A DNA stretch of 64,000 nt, taken from Streptomyces caeruleatus (lineage in GTDB: Bacteria > Actinomycetota > Actinomycetes > Streptomycetales > Streptomycetaceae). Of the stretch, positions 34,627-41,365 are shown in pieces (position 1 is the first letter of the stretch; each line of letters begins with the position of its first letter). The notes under the pieces are model-generated. The model had not been told where the DNA came from. It saw only the letters and a program-made list of their open reading frames with translations, and made no database searches. The stretch spans positions 849,115 through 913,114 of the forward strand of contig NZ_KQ948925.1 in assembly GCF_001514235.1 (NCBI RefSeq). Reading direction: 5' to 3'. Position numbers and translations under genes: made by a program.

Positions 34627-35882
34627 GCACCACCGTCGGCACCCGCATCCGCGAGCTGATCGTCACCCCGATCGCCTTCCGCGACCCGCCCCTGCTCAAC
34701 TCCAACGGCGTCCACGAGCCGCTCGCCCTGCGCGTCATCCTCCAACTCGTCCTGGAGGACGGCACGGTGGGCCTCGGCGAGTCGCCGGGCGGCGTCGCCC
34801 GCCTGGAGCGGCTGCACGCGGCGGCGAAGGTCGTCGTCGGCATGGACGTCTTCGACACCACGGCCGTCACCGCCGCGATCGACGCCGCGCTGCTGCCCAC
34901 GGTGCCCAGCTCCCACGAGCGCGGCTGGACCACCTCGGCGGTCGAGGTCGCCTGCCTCGACGCCCAGGGCAAGCTGCTCGACCGCCCGGTCAGCGACCTG
35001 CTCGGCGGCAAGGTCCGCGACTCCGTGCCGTTCGCGGCGTACCTCTTCTACAAGTGGGCCGAACACCCGGCCCTCGACGGCCGCGTGGCCGTGGGTGACG
35101 ACTGGGGCGAGGCGCTGGACCCGGCCGGGATCGTCGAGCAGGCCCGGCTGATGCAACAGCGGTACGGGTTCGAGTCGTTCAAGCTCAAGGGCGGGGTCTT
35201 CCCGCCCGACGAGGAGATCGCGGCGATCAAGGCGCTCGCGGAGGCCTTCCCCGGGCAGCCGCTGCGGCTGGACCCCAACGTCGCCTGGACAGTGGAGACT
35301 TCGCGGTACGTCGCCCGTGAGCTGGACGGCGTCCTGGAGTACCTGGAGGACCCGACCGCGACGATCCCGGGCATGGCGGAGGTGGCGAAGGGCTCACCGC
35401 TCCCGCTCGCCACCAACATGTGCGTGATCGCCTGGGAGCATCTGCGTCCGGCGATCGAGCAGAACGCGATCCAGGTGCTCCTCACCGACCACCACTACTG
35501 GGGCGGACTGCGCCGCACCCGTGAACTGGCGGCGGTCTGCGAGGCGTTCGGTATCGCCCTGTCGATGCACTCCAACTCGCACCTGGGGATCAGCCTCGCC
35601 GCGATGACCCATGTGGCGGCGGCCATCCCCAACCTCGACCACTCCTGCGACACGCACTACCCGTGGAACTCCGCCGACGACGTGATCGTCCCCGGTGTAC
35701 TGGAGCTGCGTGACGGAGCGGTCGCGGTCCCGACCGGGCCCGGTCTCGGCGTCGAGCTCGACCACGACGCCCTCGACCGGCTGCACCGGCTGTACGTGGA
35801 GTCGGGCGTACGCAGCCGGGACGATACGGGTTACATGCGGCGGATCCACCCGGAGTACGAACTGCGGCTGCCGCGCTGGTGA
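34623..35882 (+). CDS. gudD: Glucarate dehydratase (enolase superfamily)
   Basis: A 419-aa enolase-superfamily dehydratase that converts D-glucarate to 5-keto-4-deoxyglucarate. Catalytic and metal motifs are visible: KxK in ESFKLKGG, metal ligands in LRLDPN, EDPT and ATNMCV, and the general-acid/base His in SMHSNSHLGIS. DHHYWGGLR is typical of glucarate dehydratases. Length matches the family (about 420-450). It overlaps the preceding dehydratase (ATGA) and is followed at once by a strong hairpin. The close relative acting on L-talarate or galactarate cannot be excluded from sequence alone. Confidence 0.87.
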   Translation: MSTTVGTRIRELIVTPIAFRDPPLLNSNGVHEPLALRVILQLVLEDGTVGLGESPGGVARLERLHAAAKVVVGMDVFDTTAVTAAIDAALLPTVPSSHERGWTTSAVEVACLDAQGKLLDRPVSDLLGGKVRDSVPFAAYLFYKWAEHPALDGRVAVGDDWGEALDPAGIVEQARLMQQRYGFESFKLKGGVFPPDEEIAAIKALAEAFPGQPLRLDPNVAWTVETSRYVARELDGVLEYLEDPTATIPGMAEVAKGSPLPLATNMCVIAWEHLRPAIEQNAIQVLLTDHHYWGGLRRTRELAAVCEAFGIALSMHSNSHLGISLAAMTHVAAAIPNLDHSCDTHYPWNSADDVIVPGVLELRDGAVAVPTGPGLGVELDHDALDRLHRLYVESGVRSRDDTGYMRRIHPEYELRLPRW

Positions 35883-35893
35883 TTCGGGACAGG

Positions 35894-35926
35894 GCGGTCG
35901 GGGCCCCTTAGGGTGGCCCCGACCGC
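35894..35926 (+). terminator. Strong hairpin closing the glucarate operon
   Basis: Arms GCGGTCGGGGCC (35894-35905) and GGCCCCGACCGC (35915-35926) pair perfectly over 12 bp with a 9-base loop, 11 bases after the gudD stop. There is no T-run, as often in Streptomyces. The next gene begins 21 bases later, so some read-through is possible. Confidence 0.65.
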
Positions 35927-35946
35927 ACGACCGGAGGGGTGAGCGC

Positions 35947-37005
35947 GTGGGCGAGGACGGTTCGGCGAGCGTGTTGGTGACCGGGGGCAGCGGGTTCGTC
36001 GGCAGTCATCTGGTCAAGCGACTGCTGGAGCGCGGCTACCTGGTCCATGCCACCGTGCGAGACATGGCCGACACCGCGAAGGTACGGCCCCTGCGGGAGA
36101 TGCAGGAGGCCCATCCGGACCGGCTCCGGCTGTTCGAGGCCGACTTGCTGACCGAGGGCTCCTTCGACGCGGCGACGGCCGGCTGCCGGGTGGTGTTCCA
36201 TGTGGCCTCGCCGTTCCGGATGCCGGAGAAGATCAAGGACGGCCGCCGGGACATGGTCGACCCGGCCCTGCTGGGCACACGCAACGTACTGGCGGCCGTC
36301 GAGCGCACGCCCACCGTCGAGCGGCTGGTCCTCACGTCCACGGTGGGCGCGGTCTTCGGCGACTACACCGACGTACTGGCCATGGACGACGCGGTGCTGT
36401 CGGAGCGGTACTTCAACACCACCAGCACCATGGAGAACAACCCGTACCACTACGCGAAGACGGTCGCGGAGCGCGCGGCGTGGGACGCGGAGGCCGCGCA
36501 GGACCGTTGGCGCATGGTGTCGGTGAACCCCGGCCTGATCCTGGGCCCCTCCCTCACCCCCGCCTCGGAGTCCGGAAGCCTCTTCCTGCTGGACGAGCTG
36601 TTCAAGGGCTACTTCTTCTACGGCGCCCCGGACTTCAGCTTCACCACGGTGGACGTGCGCGACGTGGCCGACGCCCACATCGCGGCGGCGGAGAACCCGG
36701 ACGCGCACGGCCGTTACATCCTCGCCGCCCCGACCATGACGTCGTTCCACGAGATGTCCCGCGTGATCCGGACCCGCCACCCCCACGACCTCCGCCTTCC
36801 GCGCACCGCGCTCCCCCACTGGCCGGTCCGTGTCCTCGGGCCCGCCTTCGGGCTGACCCAGGACTACATCCGCAAACACCTCGGCATCCGGTTCCGGGTG
36901 GACAACAGCCGCAGCGTGAGCGAACTGGGCATCACCTACCGTCCGATCGAGCAGACGCTCCTGGACCACTACGAAGCGTGGCGAAACCGCCGCGCCGCGC
37001 AGTGA
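35947..37005 (+). CDS. Extended SDR reductase (dihydroflavonol-4-reductase/cinnamoyl-CoA reductase-like)
   Basis: A 352-aa NAD(P)-dependent enzyme. The Rossmann motif is VLVTGGSGFVGSHL near the start, the catalytic YxxxK is YHYAK, and the substrate loop VVFHVASPF is as in plant-type DFR/CCR relatives. The start GTG at 35947 follows GGAGGGG. It sits behind the glucarate hairpin on the same strand, and nothing ties it to glucarate use. The physiological aldehyde or ketone substrate is unknown. Confidence 0.82.
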   Translation: MGEDGSASVLVTGGSGFVGSHLVKRLLERGYLVHATVRDMADTAKVRPLREMQEAHPDRLRLFEADLLTEGSFDAATAGCRVVFHVASPFRMPEKIKDGRRDMVDPALLGTRNVLAAVERTPTVERLVLTSTVGAVFGDYTDVLAMDDAVLSERYFNTTSTMENNPYHYAKTVAERAAWDAEAAQDRWRMVSVNPGLILGPSLTPASESGSLFLLDELFKGYFFYGAPDFSFTTVDVRDVADAHIAAAENPDAHGRYILAAPTMTSFHEMSRVIRTRHPHDLRLPRTALPHWPVRVLGPAFGLTQDYIRKHLGIRFRVDNSRSVSELGITYRPIEQTLLDHYEAWRNRRAAQ

Positions 37006-37149
37006 CTTCGGGCGCCCCACCACGCCGAGCGTCGAAGGTCACAAAAACGTATCGGACATTTCACATGTCAATCTTCACGGGGGCCTCACAAGTTCGTTAG
37101 GTTACGCATCGGACCGCACGACGACCTCCGGCGAACCCCGCCGGGACGC

Positions 37150-37340
37150 GCGGCCTCCGCCGAGTCCGGTGTACCCGCGAGGGTTCACTGGAGCCGGGGA
37201 CCCACCGAACTCGGGGTGAATCGGCCCAACTGCCCTTTGGGGCAAGGGCCGTAGGGCACACCTTCCGGAACAACGGCCCGAACCCTCCCCCAGAGCCTGA
37301 ACGGCCTGGGGGCACCCCCACCGCTAACCCGGTAGGCGGA
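37150..37340 (+). ncRNA. Cyclic di-AMP riboswitch (ydaO-yuaA class)
   Basis: The conserved pieces are present in order: CCGAGTCCGG (about 37160), GGAGCCGGGGACCCA (about 37190), CGGGGTGAATCGGCC (about 37213), GGGCCGTAGGGCAC, GGCCCGAACC and CTAACCCGGTAGGCGG (ending 37339). This class sits upstream of cell-wall hydrolase genes in actinobacteria and usually turns them off when c-di-AMP is high. The gene that follows is an NlpC/P60-type protein, as expected. Odd here is a 36-base palindromic element (37285-37320) inserted between the conserved GAACC and GCTAACCC parts. The 37006-37149 stretch must hold the promoter; no clear boxes were picked. Confidence 0.88.
37285..37320. repeat. Dispersed CTCCCCCA...GGGGGCACCCCCA element inside the riboswitch
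   Basis: CTCCCCCAGAGCC at the left and CCTGGGGGCACCCCCA at the right form a stem. This is the same design as the element at 4240-4280. It replaces or enlarges a variable hairpin of the c-di-AMP aptamer and leaves the conserved flanks intact. Confidence 0.65.
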
Positions 37341-37362
37341 GCACGGAAGGAGTACGTCGCCC

Positions 37363-38784
37363 ATGGCGCCGGAACGCAGCGCGCGCCCGGGGGCTCTGAG
37401 CCTCCCTGGCATGCGCAATTCCGCACTCGCGTCGGCAGCCCTCACCTCGGTGGCCCTGCTCGCCCAGACGGCCAACGCCGCCCCTTCGGCCGCGGACGAG
37501 TCACCGAGCCGCGAGGAGGTCAGCCGACGCGTCAGCTCCCTCTACGACCAGGCCGAGTCCGACACGGGGACCTTCAACGCCACCCGTGCCTCGGCGACCG
37601 GCCCCCGCAAACGCGCCGACCGGCCGACGGCCGCCGGACGCGGGCCCTCCGCAGCCCGCAGCGCCGACAGCGGGCGCGGTGACCCCGCGCTGGACAGCCT
37701 CGCCCGGCAGTGGTTCGACGTGGCCCGCTCCACGATGGGCCCGACCGTGCGGGCCGTGCTGCCGACCGACACGACGCCGGCCCGCTCCACCGGAACCCCG
37801 GCCCCTCGCACGGGCGACGGCCGCCCCGCCCTGGAGCTCCCCGCGGCACCTGTCGCCGAGTTGACGTCCGGACCGGCCACCGCGTCGGCCGCGGTGGCCG
37901 AACTGACGGCCGGGCCCGTCACCGCCCTGCCGGCCGCTCCCGAGCCGTCGCGGGAGACCGCCGAAGCCTCGGCCGAACCCCGACAGCGGTCCTCGCTGCG
38001 AACGTCCAAGGAGCGCAACCAGCGCAAGCTCGCCGAGGCCCGCGAGTTGCTGTCCCTGCACACCGCACGGCAGGGCACCTCGCTCACGGCCGTCGGAGCC
38101 CTGCCCGCCGCCGACACCTGGAGCAGCACGGCAACCCAGGTCCAGCCCTCGGCCGAGACGCAGTGGGACGCGCTGCGCACCCAGGGACCGGGCGATCTCA
38201 CCACCGTCCCGCCCGGCACGACGGCGTGGACCCCCGCACCGGCCCCGACCGACGATCCCCTGAGCGTCGACCCCCTGACCGCCCCCGCGACGAGCCAAGT
38301 CCCCGTCATGGCACAGACCTACGACCAGGTCCAGGCCCTCGACACCAGCCAGACCTACGGCACGAGCCAGACGTACGACACCGGCCAACTCCCCGTCACA
38401 GGCGCCGCCCTCACGGCGACCGCCCGGCAGGACACCCGGGCCGTGCGGGCCCTGGACTTCGCGCGTGCCCAGCTCGGCAAGCCCTGCGTCTGGGGCACGT
38501 CGGGGCCGGACGCGTACGACGGGCCCGGTCTCACACAGGCCGCTTGGAAGGCCGCCGGGATCTCCCTCCCGCGCACCGCGCCGGAGCAGGCGACCGCCGG
38601 CCAGGGGATCGCGCTCCCCTACCTCGAACCCGGCGACCTGGTCCTCTTCCACGTCGGACACGTCGGGATCTACTCCGGAAACGGCATGATGATCCACGCC
38701 CCGGGGCCGGGGGCGGCCATTCGCGAGGAGTCGATCCACTACGCCGGCGAGTCGGCGATCCACAGCGCGATACGGCCCGCCTGA
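37363..38784 (+). CDS. Secreted NlpC/P60-like protein lacking the catalytic cysteine
   Basis: A 473-aa exported protein. Signal-like segment about residues 20-40 (ALASAALTSVALLAQTANAA). A long Ala/Pro/Thr-rich spacer runs to about 355, with SQTYGTSQTYDTGQ repeats. The C-terminal NlpC/P60 domain occupies about 365-473. The nucleophile motif DCSGL reads DGPGL: the codon at 38521-38523 is Gly387 where Cys is expected, while the active-site His433 (HVGIY) and the fold are kept. Cys375 (KPCVWG) is a few residues away and is not the usual nucleophile. It is probably a non-hydrolytic wall-binding or scaffold relative. ATG at 37363 has AAGGAG ten bases ahead. A c-di-AMP riboswitch controls it. Confidence 0.85.
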   Translation: MAPERSARPGALSLPGMRNSALASAALTSVALLAQTANAAPSAADESPSREEVSRRVSSLYDQAESDTGTFNATRASATGPRKRADRPTAAGRGPSAARSADSGRGDPALDSLARQWFDVARSTMGPTVRAVLPTDTTPARSTGTPAPRTGDGRPALELPAAPVAELTSGPATASAAVAELTAGPVTALPAAPEPSRETAEASAEPRQRSSLRTSKERNQRKLAEARELLSLHTARQGTSLTAVGALPAADTWSSTATQVQPSAETQWDALRTQGPGDLTTVPPGTTAWTPAPAPTDDPLSVDPLTAPATSQVPVMAQTYDQVQALDTSQTYGTSQTYDTGQLPVTGAALTATARQDTRAVRALDFARAQLGKPCVWGTSGPDAYDGPGLTQAAWKAAGISLPRTAPEQATAGQGIALPYLEPGDLVLFHVGHVGIYSGNGMMIHAPGPGAAIREESIHYAGESAIHSAIRPA

Positions 38785-38807
38785 GTCCAGGACGGAACAC
38801 CGCCACC

Positions 38808-38837
38808 ACCACCCCGCCTCCCGTCAGGCGGGGTGGT
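38808..38837 (+). terminator. Rho-independent-like terminator after the NlpC/P60 gene
   Basis: Arms ACCACCCCGCC (38808-38818) and GGCGGGGTGGT (38827-38837) form a perfect 11-bp stem with an 8-base loop, followed by TCTCTTTG. It lies 23 bases after the stop. Confidence 0.85.
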
Positions 38838-38887
38838 TCTCTTTGTCCGTCCGACCTCAGCTTTGTCGATACGTCCTGACAAACCCA

Positions 38888-38916
38888 TTGACATCATCTG
38901 CGGACCACCGCATAGC
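38888..38916 (+). promoter_or_regulatory. Putative promoter of the decayed sugar-transport gene
   Basis: TTGACA (38888-38893) and CATAGC (38911-38916) with a 17-base spacer. The -10 match is poor. It lies upstream of the operator-like palindrome at 38943. Confidence 0.4.
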
Positions 38917-38942
38917 ACCTGCCACTAGATAGAGCGCGCTCG

Positions 38943-38954
38943 TGGAGCGCTCCA
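38943..38954. promoter_or_regulatory. LacI/GalR-type operator palindrome
   Basis: TGGAGCGCTCCA is a perfect 12-bp palindrome of the TGnnnnCGnnnnCA kind used by LacI-family repressors. It lies 27 bases behind the putative -10 and 80 bases before the sugar-binding pseudogene, a relic of sugar-responsive control. Confidence 0.5.
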
Positions 38955-39035
38955 GCCGTTATCCAGCGGGCGGTACCCGTGACCCTCCCCCCACCTGAGA
39001 ACCCGCCCCGACCAGCACAGCGAGGTGCATGGGAC

Positions 39036-39963
39036 ATGCGCAGACACCACCGAGCCGCGACAATGTCGGCCGCCGCTCTGGCCGCCGCCCAGTTCGCCGC
39101 GGGATGCTCCAGCAACTCCGGCGGGAAGCAGTCCGAGGAGGGCTCCGCCGGCGCCTCGGCGAGCAAGGCCACCATGGCCCCGGATGACCGTGGCCATGGT
39201 GACCCACGCGGCTCCGGGCGACACCTTCTGGGACCTGATCCGCAAGGGGGCCGAGGCCGCCGCGGCCAAGGACAACATCAAGCTCTTCTACTCCAGCGAC
39301 CCGAGCTCCGGCAACCAGGCCAACCTGGTGCAGAACGCCGTCGACCAGAAGGTCGACGGCATCGCCCTCACCGCGGCCAAGCCGAGCGCCATGAAGGCCG
39401 TCACCGGCAAGGCCGAGGCCGAGGCCGCCGGCAACGCCTTCGGTGAGCGGCTCAACGAGACCGGCGCCAAGCACGCCGTCTGTGTCATCCAGGAGCAGGG
39501 CCACGTGGCGCTGGAGGCCCGCTGCGCCGGCCTGAAGACGGGCTTCAAGGGCAAGACCGACATCCTCTACGTGAACGGCACCGACATGCCCTCGGTGAAG
39601 TCGACGATCACCGCCAAGCTCCAGCAGGACTCCACCATCGACCAGGTCGTCACCCTCGGCGCCCCGTTCGCCCTGACCGCCGTGCAGTCCGTCTCCGACG
39701 CCGGCAGCAAGGCCGAGATCGCCACCTTCGACCTCAACAAGGAACTGGTGACGGCCGTCCAGGACGGCAAGGTCGAGTTCGCCGTCGACCAGCAGCCCTA
39801 CCTCCAGGGCTACCTGGAGGTCGACTGGGACGCGTTCTTCGGCACGCTGCGCGAGCTGGACTTCGACGGCGTGGCCACGGCCTGCGTCTTCGCCTGGGAG
39901 GAGCGGGCGAAGGAGTCCTCGGCGTTCATGCTGGACCGCATCCGCAAGGAGCTCGCCGCGTAG
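39036..39963 (+). pseudogene. Sugar-binding lipoprotein pseudogene fused to a sugar-phosphate isomerase tail
   Basis: The start ATG at 39036 and lipoprotein signal (lipobox FAAGC) are intact in one frame. Near 39180 the frame shifts by +1 (GCCCCGGATGACC), and the rest continues in another frame (MTVAMVTHAAPGDTFWDLI). Around 39420 the text jumps from KAEAEAAG to NAFGERLNETGAKHAV, skipping the roughly 40 residues expected there. At about 39817-39827 the binding protein stops after VDQQPYLQGYL and continues as VDWDAFFGTLRELDFDGVA and FAWEERAKESS, the C-terminus of a sugar-phosphate isomerase/epimerase as found in inositol-type operons. ATPase and permease genes expected between them are missing. 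The reading is a decayed ribose/inositol-type uptake operon collapsed by deletion. Confidence 0.8.
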
Positions 39964-39983
39964 TCCGTACGGCCTCCTGGCCG

Positions 39984-40940
39984 TCACCCGCGCCGGTCCG
40001 AGGCGCGGCGGTCCGCCCTGTGCTGTGCCAGCCACAGGGCGACCTCCGCCGCGATCGGCTGCCCGGTCTCCAGCTCGACGAAGCCGAACTGGCCGCCCTG
40101 GTTGCACTCCAGGAACCACCAGATGCCGTCCCAGTCCTCGGCGAAGTCGAAGGCGGCGTACGCCAGTCCGGCCAGAGTGACGTACTCGTGCACCGCCTTG
40201 CCGATGCGCTCGGGGACCGGAACCGGCTCCCAGGCGTGCCCCGTCTCACCGAACCGTCCGTCGACCTGGTCGGGTCCGGCGGTCTTCCGCGCGGCGAACA
40301 GCCGGGATCCGACGCAGGTCAGACGGATGTCGGCCCGCTTGGGGACGTACTTCTGCAGCAGCGCGGGTCCGGCGGCCACGGCACTGAAGTCGGTGTCGGG
40401 GCCGATGAGAGTGGTCGGCAGGGTCAGCGCGGGGTCGCCGGGCGGCGGCCCCGAAGCCGACTTCACGACGACATCGCGGTACTCCTCGACGAACTCCCGC
40501 GCCAGCCGGGGTGCCGTCGTGAACACCGTCGGGGGCACGGCGAAGCCGCTGAGGTGGGCGACCCTCAACTGCCAGGGCTTCAACCGGGCCTGGTCGGCGT
40601 TGCGCGGATGGTTCATCCACCGTGCGGCGGCGGAGTGGAGCATCCCGTACAGCGCCTGCCGGGTCTCGGCGGTCAGCCACGGTGAGGGGTCGGCCGCGTG
40701 GGCGGCGGGTTCGCCGGGTCTGCGCACCCAGATGGAGCGCAGCCCGCCCATGCTGAGCACATGCCCGTTGACCGACAGGTGCCCGTCGAAGTCGCCGTGG
40801 GCGTAGTCGGCGGACAGCACGGCCTTGCCCGGCAGATCGGCGGGGTCCAGTCGCAGCACGGGCGTCCCCGTCCCGTGCAGCCTGGCCACCACCAGGTCGG
40901 CGGTCACGTCCTCCTCGGACGTCAGGATCAGTACGGTCAT
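39984..40940 (-). CDS. tgmB: ATP-grasp graspetide ligase (TgmB type)
   Basis: A 318-aa ATP-grasp peptide ligase. It should form ester or amide crosslinks between Thr/Ser/Lys and Asp/Glu side chains of the precursor encoded just upstream. N-terminal MTVLILTSEEDVTADLVVAR and IWVRRPGEP, and the C-terminal ATP-grasp part (AYAAFDFAEDWDGIWWFLE, then CNQGGQFGF) match the TgmB subgroup, and length fits. The start ATG at 40940 lies 14 bases after the precursor stop. No transporter or protease gene is adjacent. It faces the sugar-binding pseudogene tail to tail. Confidence 0.88.
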   Translation of the reverse strand: MTVLILTSEEDVTADLVVARLHGTGTPVLRLDPADLPGKAVLSADYAHGDFDGHLSVNGHVLSMGGLRSIWVRRPGEPAAHAADPSPWLTAETRQALYGMLHSAAARWMNHPRNADQARLKPWQLRVAHLSGFAVPPTVFTTAPRLAREFVEEYRDVVVKSASGPPPGDPALTLPTTLIGPDTDFSAVAAGPALLQKYVPKRADIRLTCVGSRLFAARKTAGPDQVDGRFGETGHAWEPVPVPERIGKAVHEYVTLAGLAYAAFDFAEDWDGIWWFLECNQGGQFGFVELETGQPIAAEVALWLAQHRADRRASDRRG

Positions 40941-40954
40941 GCGCGCAACTGTCG

Positions 40955-41146
40955 TCAGTCGTCGAAGTGGGTCGCGGATCCGGCGGTCGACGTCGTCGTG
41001 CCGACCGCGAGCAGCAGGTCCGGATCACTGACGGCGGGGCGGCCGTCGGGCAGTACGTTCAGCTGCCGGGCCGGGTCGAAGTGATACGGCGTCACGGCGT
41101 TGGAAAGCCCTCTGGGAAAGGCGTAGTTGAGGGTGAACGGTCGCAT
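40955..41146 (-). CDS. tgmA: Graspetide precursor peptide (TgmA type)
   Basis: A 63-residue precursor. The leader contains the conserved PFTLNYAFP and a PYHFDPARQ block; the C-terminal core TTTSTAGSATHFDD has the Thr-rich segment followed by Asp residues that TgmB-type ligases join. Two ATGs are adjacent; 41146 is chosen because GGAGG lies 6 bases ahead (3 for the other). It ends 14 bases before the ligase gene. A perfect dyad is centred about 48 bases upstream. One core repeat is present, so a single compact ring system is expected. Confidence 0.88.
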   Translation of the reverse strand: MRPFTLNYAFPRGLSNAVTPYHFDPARQLNVLPDGRPAVSDPDLLLAVGTTTSTAGSATHFDD

Positions 41147-41183
41147 CATGAACCTCCGATGCCATGCGGGTGAATTACCGTCA

Positions 41184-41204
41184 CTTACGCACTGGTTGCG
41201 TAAG
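41184..41204. promoter_or_regulatory. Perfect 8-bp dyad upstream of the graspetide genes
   Basis: CTTACGCA-CTGGT-TGCGTAAG lies between tgmA and the divergent esterase gene, 38 bases ahead of the tgmA start. A TetR- or MarR-like repressor site is plausible. No regulator gene is next to it. Confidence 0.5.
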
Positions 41205-41365
41205 GAATTCATCACTTTCCGCCACATCAACGTGAAGGTCGTCACACCCTTCACCGGACTACCTAATTCCGCACGGGGATCCTTGACGCTGAACCGTTTC
41301 ATTGCTTCTCTCGGAACACAGTTCTTCATGGGAGCGCTCCCACCCCCCACGTGAAAGGGATCCCC

